A stretch of 64,000 bases of DNA from Candidatus Nitrosopumilus sp. (GCA_028343855.1 JAOLZN010000006.1:1-64000), one strand, 5' to 3'; positions 17,185 to 25,172 are shown, counted from the first letter of the stretch. Numbers and translations are program-made. Notes: generated by a model not told the origin, from the sequence alone.

Positions 17185-17544
17185 TTGATTGTTATAAAAA
17201 CATCACAAAAGATAGTTATAGAAACTACCTTCCCAGTAGGTATATTGCCGCTAACAAACCCCGTAATTATCAAATTAAATGAAATTACAACATTTGTTCA
17301 AGATAAATCCAAATTAACAGAAGTAGAAGTTGTTGAAATTAAGAAAATTTTCAAGGAACTTGTTAAAAATGGAGAAAGATACGATGTGGATGAAATTGAA
17401 TTTTGGTTTGAAAATGAAGGAACTTGGAAAGTTAAAGAACCTAGAGTAAGAATTACTAATCTTTCAAGTTATGTTCAAGATAAACATCAGCAAACAGCAC
17501 ATCTTAGACTTATCTCTGATGATGATTGTAGTTGTGGGAATTAA
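17185..17544 (+). CDS. hypothetical protein, 119 aa (TTG start preferred)
   Basis: The track gives ATG at 17152, but that would overlap the divergent gene. The TTG at 17185 (codon 12) removes the overlap and gives MIVIKTSQKIV. The protein has EVVEIKKIFKELVKNGERYD, an acidic/aromatic DEIEFWFENEGTWKVKEP segment and a C-terminal CSCGN. No family recognised. Confidence 0.65.
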   Translation: MIVIKTSQKIVIETTFPVGILPLTNPVIIKLNEITTFVQDKSKLTEVEVVEIKKIFKELVKNGERYDVDEIEFWFENEGTWKVKEPRVRITNLSSYVQDKHQQTAHLRLISDDDCSCGN

Positions 17545-17879
17545 ATTTTTGTTTTAATTAAAAGTCTAGAATTAGTTAATTTTTTTCTAGGTTGAAAAAC
17601 TATGTTCCCATTTGTTATAGAATAACTCTCTTTCAAACTTTCATCCTCAGGTAGAAACTCGTAAATGAATTTTCCCGATTTCAAATTATCAAGTAATTTT
17701 AATTTAAAATTATTTGTTTCATCAAGATTAATTATTTTTCTTTTATGAGATATAATTCTAGGATAAAAATCAAATTCAAATGTATCACAAATGTATTTTT
17801 TTAGATATGATTCATTATTTCTGGATTTAACCCACCATGCTGGAGAGATATCCATATAGAATTCAAATTCATCCATCAC
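17541..17879 (-). CDS. hypothetical protein, 112 aa
   Basis: Convergent with the 119-aa gene, overlapping by 4 nt. Aromatic-rich N-terminus (FEFYMDISPAWWVKSRN) and a beta-rich middle. No known domain, signal or membrane segment. Confidence 0.55.
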   Translation of the reverse strand: MMDEFEFYMDISPAWWVKSRNNESYLKKYICDTFEFDFYPRIISHKRKIINLDETNNFKLKLLDNLKSGKFIYEFLPEDESLKESYSITNGNIVFQPRKKLTNSRLLIKTKI

Positions 17880-17973
17880 ACTAAATGAGGATCAATAATA
17901 TTTAATAATAATTTGTTAATTTGTGAGGAATTTACCACGATAGTTTTAAGTTCATAGAAAATTTAGAATATTA

Positions 17974-18198
17974 TTGAATAATCGTCGAATTGCCTTATGT
18001 TTGATAGCTGTTTCAGCAATTATTGGAATAGTTGCCGTAAGTTCGGATAGTTTACCCCAAATATTGATCATGCCATTTTTGGCCATTAGTGGTATTGGAT
18101 TTGGTACAGGCATAGTCTTGTTGAATTACAAGGCAAAACATTCCAAACGTGATAGGAGTAAATTCAAAAGAACAAACACTAAATCTTGGGATACGTAA
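17974..18198 (+). CDS. small membrane protein, two TM helices, 74 aa
   Basis: TTG start. Hydrophobic segments at about 6-22 and 30-51 (LIMPFLAISGIGFGTGIVLL) are followed by a strongly basic cytoplasmic tail (KAKHSKRDRSKFKRTN). By the positive-inside rule the tail is cytosolic. It is followed after 9 nt by a Cys-rich small gene. No function known. Confidence 0.6.
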   Translation: MNNRRIALCLIAVSAIIGIVAVSSDSLPQILIMPFLAISGIGFGTGIVLLNYKAKHSKRDRSKFKRTNTKSWDT

Positions 18199-18207
18199 TG
18201 TATCATA

Positions 18208-18396
18208 TTGGATAAAGAAGATCAAAATAGATACGAAACAGTATCAATAGAATCAAAAGTTAGAGAAGGGGTTTTTCACAAAGTTGTTAAAGATTTAGAG
18301 ACTGGAAAAGCTGTTTCCTGCTCTTGTAAATGTTGGAGTAAAGGGAACAAACCTTGTTTTGGTATGAAAACAATTGGTTTTTCTGAATCTCATTAA
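18208..18396 (+). CDS. small Cys-rich protein, 62 aa
   Basis: TTG start. Contains VSCSCKCWSKGNKPCFGMK: four cysteines in 15 residues, probably binding a metal. It is only 9 nt after the two-TM gene and convergent with the 80-aa gene (4-nt overlap of ends). Unknown function. Confidence 0.55.
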   Translation: MDKEDQNRYETVSIESKVREGVFHKVVKDLETGKAVSCSCKCWSKGNKPCFGMKTIGFSESH

Positions 18397-18635
18397 GTTT
18401 CTAATTGTTCCAATAATCGTCCAACGATTTTAGAATTTTCTTTCCTTTCAATTAAAATTTCATCTATTCTTTTTTTATTTTTAGATGAATCTGAAATTAT
18501 TTGGAAATATTCTTCATCTAGATCATTGTTAGTTTGGAGTCTTTTAATCACTTCAAACAATATTCCAATTACTTGCTTTTGAGCATCAATTAATTCGTCT
18601 TTTTCAGTTTCAGACATTTTTCTATTTATCTTCAA
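18393..18635 (-). CDS. hypothetical coiled-coil protein, 80 aa
   Basis: All-helical and charged (KRLQTNNDLDEEYFQIISDS), likely a short coiled coil. Its start lies inside the end of the upstream HD-domain gene (14-nt overlap), so the two are probably translated together. Confidence 0.6.
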   Translation of the reverse strand: MKINRKMSETEKDELIDAQKQVIGILFEVIKRLQTNNDLDEEYFQIISDSSKNKKRIDEILIERKENSKIVGRLLEQLET

Positions 18636-19158
18636 TAATCTTTGTAAATAATTCTTTTAATTTTGGATGAGTAATGTCTGCTTTTGCAGTCTCTAAAAAT
18701 GGAGAAATATCTTTTTTAGATAAACTTGATTTTTCATATATTTTTGCCTGTAATGCCATTTCTAACCTATCTATTTGATGGACAATTTGAGATTCACGAG
18801 ATGTTTGTTTTTGGTATTCTTTCCAAATTTCTGCATATTGTAATTTTATGGAATTAGGTAATTTTTCAATTATTTCAGAAAATGCATTATTTTCTATCTG
18901 TTCTTTTTCATCCTTACTAATTTGATCTGGTGTTAAATCACCAATTTTGGATTCAGCTAAATCATGTAATAATACCATTTTCAAAATTTTTTCAGAATTA
19001 TAATTTTCTAAATCAGATATAATCATGGCCATAATAGCCATAGAATAACTATGGTCTGCAACTGATTCTGGATGTTCTATGGATAATTTATCTATCCACC
19101 CTTGCCTAGAAATATTTTTTAAATTTGATGTATTTTTAAAAAAATCTAGAAGCGTCAT
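18622..19158 (-). CDS. HD-domain phosphohydrolase (HDDC2/YfbR-like 5'-nucleotidase family)
   Basis: 178 aa. RQGWIDKL is followed by PESVADHSYSMAIMAM (first His), then VLLHDLAESKIGDLTP (the HD pair) and a distal Asp in HQIDRLEMALQAK. This is the metal-binding H...HD...D set of the HD_3 family, whose members remove phosphate from deoxyribonucleoside monophosphates. All catalytic residues are intact. It is divergent from the cobalamin adenosyltransferase gene 82 nt away. Confidence 0.85.
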   Translation of the reverse strand: MTLLDFFKNTSNLKNISRQGWIDKLSIEHPESVADHSYSMAIMAMIISDLENYNSEKILKMVLLHDLAESKIGDLTPDQISKDEKEQIENNAFSEIIEKLPNSIKLQYAEIWKEYQKQTSRESQIVHQIDRLEMALQAKIYEKSSLSKKDISPFLETAKADITHPKLKELFTKIIEDK

Positions 19159-19240
19159 AAATTATCATATTGTTTTAGCCTAATGAATTTTGAGTTTAAT
19201 TTTTCGAATTGTATAATAGGTAAAGAAAAATAAGTAAATT

Positions 19241-19777
19241 ATGAAAATTTATACAAAAACAGGAGATGGAGGAAATACCGGATTACAAGGAGATTTTAGA
19301 ATTGCAAAATCCCATCCACGAATTATGGCTTATGGGACAGTGGATGAAGCAAATGCCACAATTGGAGTTGTATTAACCAACACATTAGATGACGACATTA
19401 CTGAAATTTTAAGTCAGATTCAAAATGATTTATTTGTACTAGGTTCTGATTTATCAAATCAAAATCTAAACGATCTAAAAAATAGAATTTCTATAAAAAA
19501 TGTGGAAACATTAGAAGAAGCGATAGACAAATTTGAATCGGAATTACCTCCAATCACAAATTTCATTTTACCTGGAGGAAATATTGCTGCAGCACAAATA
19601 CATCAAGTTAGAACAATTGTACGTAGAGCAGAAACTTTAGTAGTAAAATTAAGTGATAAAGATGAAATTAATTCAAATTGTATCAAATACCTTAACAGAT
19701 TGTCAGATTTGATGTTTGTAATGGGTCGTTTAATCAACAAACGCAACAATGTTGAAGATATTATTTGGAAGCCGTAA
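19241..19777 (+). CDS. pduO: cob(I)alamin adenosyltransferase, PduO type
   Basis: 178 aa. The N-terminal ATP-binding motif YTKTGDGGNTGLQGDFR and a C-terminal YLNRLSDLMFVMGRLINK are hallmarks of PduO/MMAB enzymes, which transfer the adenosyl group of ATP to cob(I)alamin. Adenosylcobalamin would serve methylmalonyl-CoA mutase of the hydroxypropionate/hydroxybutyrate cycle in this lineage. Length and motifs are complete. tRNA-Phe follows 43 nt downstream. Confidence 0.95.
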   Translation: MKIYTKTGDGGNTGLQGDFRIAKSHPRIMAYGTVDEANATIGVVLTNTLDDDITEILSQIQNDLFVLGSDLSNQNLNDLKNRISIKNVETLEEAIDKFESELPPITNFILPGGNIAAAQIHQVRTIVRRAETLVVKLSDKDEINSNCIKYLNRLSDLMFVMGRLINKRNNVEDIIWKP

Positions 19778-19785
19778 AAAGACAA

Positions 19786-19795
19786 ACTTTAATGC
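19786..19795 (+). promoter_or_regulatory. TATA-like box for tRNA-Phe
   Basis: ACTTTAATGC lies about 25-35 nt before the mature tRNA 5' end, the expected place for an archaeal TATA box. Assignment is by position and composition only. Confidence 0.35.
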
Positions 19796-19820
19796 CTCAT
19801 CTGAAGTATTTTTTTTTAGT

Positions 19821-19894
19821 GCCAAGGTAGCTCAGCCTGGAAGAGCACTCGGCTGAAGACCGGGCTGTCGCTTGTTCAAATCATGCCCTTGGCA
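19821..19894 (+). tRNA. tRNA-Phe (GAA)
   Basis: A 74-nt cloverleaf: acceptor GCCAAGG/CCTTGGC with discriminator A, D-arm AGCTCAGCCTGGAAGAGC, anticodon loop CTGAAGA (anticodon GAA) and T-loop TTCAAAT. No intron and no encoded CCA. The T stem GCTTG/CATGC has one T-T mismatch, otherwise all stems pair. A T-rich tract precedes it. Confidence 0.95.
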
Positions 19895-19966
19895 CTCTTG
19901 TTTTACTTCAAATCATAACACAATAACCTGATCTTTTAGGCTCAATATCTCCTAGTTTATGATCTT

Positions 19967-20137
19967 ATGATTTGTAATATTTTAGGTTGTGATACTGAAT
20001 CTTATTTCAAAATACTGTATTCTCACTACCATAATTCAAAAAAACCATTTGCTAAAGAGATTATGAGAGTATGTGAAAATCATGCTAAAATGATTGCAGA
20101 TGAAGATACTAGAATACAAGTTAAGGTACTGAATTGA
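19967..20137 (+). CDS. 56-aa Cys/His-containing protein
   Basis: Below the track cut-off. Reads MICNILGCDTESYF, then LYSHYHNSKKPFAKEI and RVCENHAKMIADED. CxxxxC, HxH, C and H could form a zinc site. It overlaps the next short ORF (TTG) by 4 nt, which supports both. The gap between tRNA-Phe and this ORF (about 70 nt) shows nothing else. Confidence 0.5.
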   Translation: MICNILGCDTESYFKILYSHYHNSKKPFAKEIMRVCENHAKMIADEDTRIQVKVLN

Positions 20138-20298
20138 GAAAAATAGAAATCAAATTGAAAGATAAGGATTATTTTGATTTTCTCAGTATTTCCATTGACA
20201 AAGAACTGTCTGTAGAAGATAATTTAAAAAATATTATAAAATACCATCTAATAATTTATCGAAATAAAAATAAAATAAAGAATAAAAAATTATTCTGA
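20134..20298 (+). CDS. 54-aa hypothetical protein (TTG start)
   Basis: Overlaps the preceding 56-aa ORF by 4 nt (TTGA). MRKIEIKLKDKDYFDFLSIS is beta-like, followed by an acidic turn (DKELSVED) and a very basic tail (RNKNKIKNKK). It might be a small regulator, but with no family match it is only tentatively coding. Confidence 0.4.
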   Translation: MRKIEIKLKDKDYFDFLSISIDKELSVEDNLKNIIKYHLIIYRNKNKIKNKKLF

Positions 20299-20312
20299 TA
20301 GATAATTCACAA

Positions 20313-20645
20313 CTATGCATCAATTAAATTAAAAAAGTTTTTGCCAGAAGTGGATTTTTCAAGAACACATTTGACATGAAGTGTTTCAGAACCAGAATTA
20401 ATATCATCTCGGAGTTTTTGATTTGAAAACTTTTTTACAATTGCAACACGAGTAGTGTGAAATTTATTCATTTGATTTCCATCAATTGAAAAATTTTCTT
20501 TCATAGTCAATTTTACACCTTTTGTAACTTCATCACCCTGAGTATAATGGGAATCCTCAATTTGTGTAATTGTGAATGATTGACCATCAATTTTTGCTAA
20601 TGATGCTGAATTGGTAATTGTTTGGTAATCTGCTAATTTTGCTAT
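20313..20645 (-). CDS. 110-aa hypothetical protein with apparent AUA start behind a perfect Shine-Dalgarno (or -1 frameshift)
   Basis: The track shows only residues from an internal TTG (20510). The same frame stays open upstream and codes IAKLADYQTITN and DGQSFTITQIEDSH before any stop, clearly protein-like. The codon six nucleotides after GGAGGTGA (20652-20659) is ATA, with no ATG, GTG or TTG upstream before an in-frame TGA. Alternatively, ATGGGAGGTGAAAGAAAATAG (20642-20662) starts in the -1-related frame and would need a slip on AAAA to enter this one. The product is a small alpha/beta protein with no recognised domain. Confidence 0.65.
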   Translation of the reverse strand: MAKLADYQTITNSASLAKIDGQSFTITQIEDSHYTQGDEVTKGVKLTMKENFSIDGNQMNKFHTTRVAIVKKFSNQKLRDDINSGSETLHVKCVLEKSTSGKNFFNLIDA

Positions 20646-20651
20646 TTTCTT

Positions 20652-20659
20652 TCACCTCC
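20652..20659 (-). promoter_or_regulatory. perfect Shine-Dalgarno GGAGGTGA
   Basis: On the minus strand GGAGGTGA, complementary to the 16S 3' end, sits 6 nt before an ATA codon. Strong sites like this are rare in this window, and it decides the likely start of the 110-aa gene. It also lies within the short ATG reading frame MGGERK. Confidence 0.6.
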
Positions 20660-20773
20660 CATCTTCAAAGATTATGTGATAAATCCAGATAAATTCATTG
20701 AAGAGTCAATTATTGACTATAGTGTAGGCAATTTTCAATTTTAATAAAAACTCCATAGAATCAAATAAAATAA

Positions 20774-21022
20774 ATGAAACAGAGGAATTTTGAAAATATG
20801 ATTGAAAAAGAACTAGAACAATGGGTAAGTGAATTTCATCCTACTGTAGAAAAAGAGATCATAGAAGTATTGAGAGCTAGAGTCCAATATGCAATATTAG
20901 ATGAATTAAACTACATGGTTTCAAATCAAATAGGAACTCCAGATGAAGTAAAAAAGATCGTGTTAGAGGAAATTACTGAAATTACAAAGGAATCCATCGA
21001 ATTAGATGACGATGTTCTCTAA
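20774..21022 (+). CDS. hypothetical helical protein, 82 aa
   Basis: Acidic and almost fully helical: FENMIEKELEQWVSEFHPTV and a C-terminal ESIELDDDVL. No motif. It lies 59 nt before the lysine-rich gene at 21082. Confidence 0.55.
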   Translation: MKQRNFENMIEKELEQWVSEFHPTVEKEIIEVLRARVQYAILDELNYMVSNQIGTPDEVKKIVLEEITEITKESIELDDDVL

Positions 21023-21081
21023 ACTATGTTAAATAGGACATAATGCTTAAAAGCGACACTATCGCAAGATTTTCGATATTA

Positions 21082-21306
21082 ATGGCTGAAAAAAAAGTAA
21101 CAAAAAAGGCAACTGCTAAGAAAACAACTGGAAAAGCAAAAAAAACCAGTAAAGCAAAATCTAAGAGCAAAAAAGTCAAAAATGAGCCTAGTGGAGATAG
21201 CGGAATTGTCATAGTTGATGACGATATTGTAATCGATCAAGAAAAAGTAAATGAAGAGAGAAGAGCCTATCTAGAAGAAGCAAGATCTCAAGAAGCAACT
21301 GACTAG
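21082..21306 (+). CDS. Lys-rich N-tail protein, 74 aa
   Basis: The first 40 residues are a Lys/Ala/Thr repeat-like tail (KKATAKKTTGKAKKTSKAK) like histone-H1 or ribosomal tails; the rest is acidic (IVIVDDDIVIDQEKVNEERR). It may bind nucleic acid and self-associate through charge. I prefer the ATG at 21082 to the track start at 21043, because CTTAAAAG about 30 nt upstream makes a good TATA box for a leaderless mRNA. Chromatin or ribosome association is only a guess. Confidence 0.65.
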   Translation: MAEKKVTKKATAKKTTGKAKKTSKAKSKSKKVKNEPSGDSGIVIVDDDIVIDQEKVNEERRAYLEEARSQEATD

Positions 21307-21376
21307 AAACAATTAGTTTTGAGCAGGATTCAATCAAACTAGAAATCTTTATCATATTGGATAGTGTAATAGTTCT

Positions 21377-21616
21377 GTGTATTCATTATGTTTGATAACA
21401 GTAAAACCTGGAAAAGTAGATTCTGTTGTTGAAATAATAAAGAAAAAGAGAAAGATAGTCAAAGAAGTAATGGTGGTTACTGGCAGGGCAGATATCAGCG
21501 TGATATTACAAGGAAATATGGATCAAATCAATCAGATGGTAATTGATTTTAAAAAAATTAAAGATATTGTAACTACTGAAACGTTAATTGAAGTGGAGGT
21601 GGATTTAGGATGGTAA
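21377..21616 (+). CDS. stand-alone Lrp/AsnC ligand-binding (RAM) domain protein
   Basis: 79 aa, GTG start. SLCLITVKPGKVDSVVEIIK, VVTGRADISVILQGNMDQIN and TTETLIEVEVDLGW follow the beta-alpha-beta-beta-alpha-beta RAM fold of Lrp/AsnC regulators, but there is no helix-turn-helix. Such free-standing domains bind amino acids or assemble with full-length Lrp proteins. It overlaps the next, similar gene by 7 nt. Confidence 0.82.
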   Translation: MYSLCLITVKPGKVDSVVEIIKKKRKIVKEVMVVTGRADISVILQGNMDQINQMVIDFKKIKDIVTTETLIEVEVDLGW

Positions 21617-21828
21617 GAGCAATAATTCTAGTAAAATCGCCAAAAAAACTAATTGCGGCAAGATTAAGGAAATTAACAAAGGTTTCAAACTCTTTTCCAA
21701 CTAGTGGTCAATTTGATGCAGTTGCAATTATTGATGTGGAGAAATTAATAGAAATAAAAGAAGTTACAAATCAAATACAAAAAATTTCAGGAGTTGAAAG
21801 AACAGAAACAATGGTTGAGGTTCAATAA
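21610..21828 (+). CDS. second stand-alone Lrp/AsnC RAM-domain protein
   Basis: 72 aa. VRAIILVKSPKKLIAARLRK, FDAVAIIDVEKLIEIKEV and GVERTETMVEV match the same RAM pattern as the preceding gene, shifted to a smaller size. The 7-nt overlap indicates co-translation, so the pair may make a hetero-oligomer in place of a normal RAM dimer. No DNA-binding domain is encoded beside them. Confidence 0.78.
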   Translation: MVRAIILVKSPKKLIAARLRKLTKVSNSFPTSGQFDAVAIIDVEKLIEIKEVTNQIQKISGVERTETMVEVQ

Positions 21829-21905
21829 ATAAAAATAAAACAAACAATTGATTTTTAAAAAATTTACATGGTAATTGATTTAAGTAACTTTAACACATAT
21901 TCTTT

Positions 21906-22319
21906 GTGAACATCAAAAAAGTTGGAAATGTCATCTTGGCTGTCAATGATTTAGAAAAGTCCATACAATTCTATAATGAAATTATTGGACTTCCAATCAA
22001 AAGCCAAAGAAGAACATGGGTGGATTTAGGTACATCAGGAGCTTTGTTGAGTCTACATCCTGCATCGCTAACTGCACAGCATATTGGTAGTTCTATAGAA
22101 AATGGAATAAGTATAGGATTCTTAGTAGGGGATTTGGAATCATCTCTGCAAGAATTAAAGGCACAAGGGGTCACAGTACATCGAGACATTGTCGAAAGAG
22201 ATGCAGGTAAAAATGCAGTGATTTTGGATCCTGACCAATACATGATTTCTTTGTTTGAGCCAATCTATGAAGATAGAGTTCAGCAAACAAGTGGATATCA
22301 AGGATTTACACCCGCATAG
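21906..22319 (+). CDS. glyoxalase/VOC superfamily protein
   Basis: 137 aa, GTG start (MNIKKVGNVILAVNDLEKSI). NDLEKSIQFYNEIIG, SLHPAS, and DPDQYMISLFEP are typical of the vicinal-oxygen-chelate fold with metal ligands near His51, and Glu at the C-terminal strand. The family includes glyoxalases, dioxygenases and resistance proteins; the substrate here is unknown. It is monocistronic and convergent with the membrane-hydrolase-like gene. Confidence 0.83.
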   Translation: MNIKKVGNVILAVNDLEKSIQFYNEIIGLPIKSQRRTWVDLGTSGALLSLHPASLTAQHIGSSIENGISIGFLVGDLESSLQELKAQGVTVHRDIVERDAGKNAVILDPDQYMISLFEPIYEDRVQQTSGYQGFTPA

Positions 22320-22376
22320 ATTGTCTTTATACAAGACTAATCTCAAAATTTCTTTTTTAAATAATTAATTTGAATA

Positions 22377-22976
22377 TTATTTATTCAATTTTTCAAAATG
22401 AATTTTTCGAGAAACAATAATCTTTATTGATAATACTATAAGCAATCCAGAAATCAATACAATAACCCAGTCACTTTGTTGAAAAGTTAAGAAAGAAGTG
22501 CTAAAAGGTGCAAATAATGGAAATGCAGAGCCATTTCCTATCAATATGTCAAAGGATATGTGAGATATTACGGCTGCAAAAGAAATCACACCCAAAAAAT
22601 AATCTTTTTTGCCAAATAACATCATCATAACAATAATGATTAAAATTGCAAAAACAAAACTATGCCCCATTCTAGCAACATTTTCAATTCCAAAAAATTG
22701 TATTAAATGATCAGCATCAAGTAATATGGCAAATCCTCCTGATGCTATAATATATCGATATGCAAGAGTAGGTAATGCAACAATCATACCAAATCCAATA
22801 TGCCCTAAAACATGTTCAATTGAAGCACTTTGTAGAATTTGGAGTCCAATTTTACTATCTTTTTGAACATCATCAGAAAAAAAATCTAAAGAAATTCCAA
22901 TTACAGAGAAAGATAAAGACAATAGACCATATGCCAAACAGGTCTTAACCCAGAATTTGATATTATGATTTAACAC
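22377..22976 (-). CDS. membrane-bound metal-dependent hydrolase-like protein (YdjM / LexA-binding family)
   Basis: 199 aa with about five TM helices. DADHLIQFF, RMGHSFVF and SHISFDIL give the D-x-x-H / GH / SHxxxD signature of the YdjM (DUF457) family, suspected metal-dependent hydrolases. The reaction is not established for any member I know. A very hydrophobic stretch (FVFAILIIIVMMMLFG) is at the centre. Confidence 0.78.
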   Translation of the reverse strand: MLNHNIKFWVKTCLAYGLLSLSFSVIGISLDFFSDDVQKDSKIGLQILQSASIEHVLGHIGFGMIVALPTLAYRYIIASGGFAILLDADHLIQFFGIENVARMGHSFVFAILIIIVMMMLFGKKDYFLGVISFAAVISHISFDILIGNGSAFPLFAPFSTSFLTFQQSDWVIVLISGLLIVLSIKIIVSRKIHFEKLNK

Positions 22977-23029
22977 AAGATATTTTAGAAAACCAGTATT
23001 ATTTAATCTCTAATTATAACATATAAAAT

Positions 23030-23416
23030 TCAGATGATTTTTTTAATTTTAGAGATTATGGGTTCCAAATGTTTTTCTTTTGAATTTATGGATATGTAAA
23101 ATGTAATATCCTTTTTATGTAAAATTACAATGTTAACTTTTGAATGTTTCAAGATAACACTATCTAATTTCCCAACAGAACTATCGTTTACTTGTCTCAT
23201 AGAAATTAATGTTGAAACAATAAAGAATTCATTTTTAACTTCTTCAGGATTAAGAAGGGGTTTAAGATTAGGTTTGATAGTTCCAGTTAATGTTCTACCA
23301 TAAGAATTGATTACACCAGAATATCGGATATTGTTAGATAATTTTAAAATTTGTTGACATTGGATTTTATATTTACCAACAGTATCTCTCCATTTATCTG
23401 AGGGAGTTTTAGCCAT
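23030..23416 (-). CDS. roadblock-like / DUF6659-type protein
   Basis: 128 aa with KLSNNIRYSGVINSYGRTL near the start and a long alpha/beta C-half (DSVILKHSKVNIVILHKKD). The pattern of an initial SGVI/GRTL hairpin followed by a regulatory-type beta sheet resembles the roadblock/profilin-like fold and the thaumarchaeal DUF6659 family. This is recognition from memory, not a search. These proteins are expanded in ammonia oxidisers and have no known role. Confidence 0.6.
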   Translation of the reverse strand: MAKTPSDKWRDTVGKYKIQCQQILKLSNNIRYSGVINSYGRTLTGTIKPNLKPLLNPEEVKNEFFIVSTLISMRQVNDSSVGKLDSVILKHSKVNIVILHKKDITFYISINSKEKHLEPIISKIKKII

Positions 23417-23479
23417 GCTAAAAAATAAAATTAGATTGTAATAAGGCTTGTTACTTTTTTAAATTTTAAAATTATTTTT

Positions 23480-23860
23480 TTAAGGATTATGCTTATCGTT
23501 AGGTCTATTTTTTAATTTTTTCTTTAATTCTAAATTTTCTTTAATTAATTTATCATTCTCAATTTTCAATGTTTGAATGGAATTTCTACCAGTGAATAGT
23601 GGGTGTCCGTGTGGTACAATTGGAGATTCTGGAGAAATCAAACCTGAAGCATATTGTTGATACAATTTTTGAAAACCTTGAAGTTTTTGATTAAGAGTTT
23701 CATTATGATGAGATAGTTGTGGTTTCATTTGATTGTGATGAGTTGGGGACAATGGATGATTTAGTCCTGGAGGTAGTCTTGGAAATTGAAGTGCCATATG
23801 TGGTGTGTTTGGATTTAATCCATAAAGGTCTTGTAAGTGTCTCATTACCATATTATCCAT
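23480..23860 (-). CDS. low-complexity His/Pro-rich protein with C-terminal coiled coil, 126 aa
   Basis: The first 50 residues are rich in Pro, His and Gln (FPRLPPGLNHPLSPTHHNQM), then helices and a heptad coiled coil (KIENDKLIKENLELKKKLK). It has no catalytic motif. The His-rich part might bind metal. It may be a scaffold or adaptor; it is not obviously tied to its neighbours. Confidence 0.6.
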   Translation of the reverse strand: MDNMVMRHLQDLYGLNPNTPHMALQFPRLPPGLNHPLSPTHHNQMKPQLSHHNETLNQKLQGFQKLYQQYASGLISPESPIVPHGHPLFTGRNSIQTLKIENDKLIKENLELKKKLKNRPNDKHNP

Positions 23861-23998
23861 ACTATCTGTCTAAATTTGGCATATTTTACGCTTACTTTCA
23901 GTCATTTGATATACCAATGAGTCTAATTTGAGTCATTTTTGCTCAAATTGAGTTGATCGCAGATCCTTATAGATTCCATACTTTGATCGAATATATTC

Positions 23999-24145
23999 AT
24001 GGCTGAATCACAAAAATCTTGTTTACGTTGTAAAAAAGATATCAAAGAAGAGGAATTACACAAAATTGTAATGTATGTAGTTCAAGAACAATTTACAGAG
24101 CATCACTATGAACATGTGGAATGTCCTGAAAAATTTACAGTTTGA
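23999..24145 (+). CDS. 48-aa Cys/His zinc microprotein
   Basis: MAESQKSCLRCKKDIKEEE, then HHYEHVECPEK. CxxC with a downstream HxxH...C gives a possible four-ligand zinc site. It is convergent with the cyclase gene, ending 16 nt before the cyclase stop. Same family style as the other microproteins of this window. Confidence 0.55.
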   Translation: MAESQKSCLRCKKDIKEEELHKIVMYVVQEQFTEHHYEHVECPEKFTV

Positions 24146-24160
24146 TTAATTTTAAACTAT

Positions 24161-24931
24161 TTACCCATTGAATTCAAATACTTGGTATATATCTCCAGTT
24201 AATCGAGAACGATATTTCCATTCATCATTTTTCCAAATTATTTGTTGAAAATCTTTTTGTGAATTTGGATGAAGTCTTTTGCAAACATCTGAACCAATTA
24301 AAATTTGATTAGGTTTTGCCATATTTTGAATTTTTGCTGCAATATTCATTGCAGGTCCCATTAAATCAACATGAGAATTAATTTCATCAGCACCATATCG
24401 TACAACAATGTTTTGTCCAAAATCAACACCAATTTTGACCATCAAATCAGGATAATCATATTGATTTAGTATGGGGTTTATTCCCTTCTGAATGACAGTA
24501 TTCATTGATTTTGCACAATTTACTGCATTATCTGCAGTAAGCAAAGAATTACCTTCAGCCACAAAATATCCAATAACAGCATCACCTACAAATTTCAAAA
24601 CATAACCATGATGTTGTCTAATTACTGCGGCCATTTCTTGTGCAAATGAACTAATGATAATTGCTATTTTTTCGGATGGCATTTCCAAAGCCATGGTAGT
24701 GGAACCTACCAAATCTACATACAAAACTACCATGTCCAATTTAGAAAATACATGTTTTCGAAGATATGCTTCAGATTCATCAACAATTCCTGAATACTCA
24801 TAGCCTTTTTTCAAAGCACCCCAGACTCTTTTTTGAGTCTCCAAAATCATAGATTCTGAATCTACAGCCTCTTCAACATTTCTACTAAGTAACATATCCA
24901 CTACAGTATTTTCATTATTTTCTTCATTCAT
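24161..24931 (-). CDS. class III adenylate/guanylate cyclase
   Basis: 256 aa with an N-terminal helical region (1-65) and a CHD catalytic domain from about 70 to 230. The two metal-binding aspartates are in VLYVDLVGSTTM and KFVGDAVIGYF; GVDFGQNIVVRYG and NIAAKIQNMAKPNQI are also typical. Lys in the KFVGD context points to adenylate-cyclase-like purine selection, but this is not certain. There is no membrane or receptor domain, so it is probably cytosolic and regulated by a helical N-terminus. Confidence 0.88.
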   Translation of the reverse strand: MNEENNENTVVDMLLSRNVEEAVDSESMILETQKRVWGALKKGYEYSGIVDESEAYLRKHVFSKLDMVVLYVDLVGSTTMALEMPSEKIAIIISSFAQEMAAVIRQHHGYVLKFVGDAVIGYFVAEGNSLLTADNAVNCAKSMNTVIQKGINPILNQYDYPDLMVKIGVDFGQNIVVRYGADEINSHVDLMGPAMNIAAKIQNMAKPNQILIGSDVCKRLHPNSQKDFQQIIWKNDEWKYRSRLTGDIYQVFEFNG

Positions 24932-24940
24932 TTTTTATTA

Positions 24941-25063
24941 TCAATCCAATGGAAAATCAATCATACAGTGGGTACATTTTCCTCTAGTTCCCTTATAGCC
25001 ATCATCATAATACTCTACTATTTGCCTGTTACAATTTTGGCACAATATTTTTGATTTCTCCAT
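24941..25063 (-). CDS. 40-aa double-CxxC zinc-ribbon microprotein
   Basis: MEKSKILCQNCNRQIVEYY, then RGKCTHCMIDFPLD: two CxxC knuckles about 20 residues apart. It ends 10 nt before the cyclase start on the same strand and could be co-transcribed with it. Not in the track. Function unknown. Confidence 0.6.
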   Translation of the reverse strand: MEKSKILCQNCNRQIVEYYDDGYKGTRGKCTHCMIDFPLD

Positions 25064-25172
25064 GCCTAGAACTAGTCATTAATCTATTTAGATATTGTTG
25101 AGATTTAGTGATATGTACCATAATTATGAAATGTAAATTTTATGAATGATGAAGGTTTAAGGATAAGAATTA

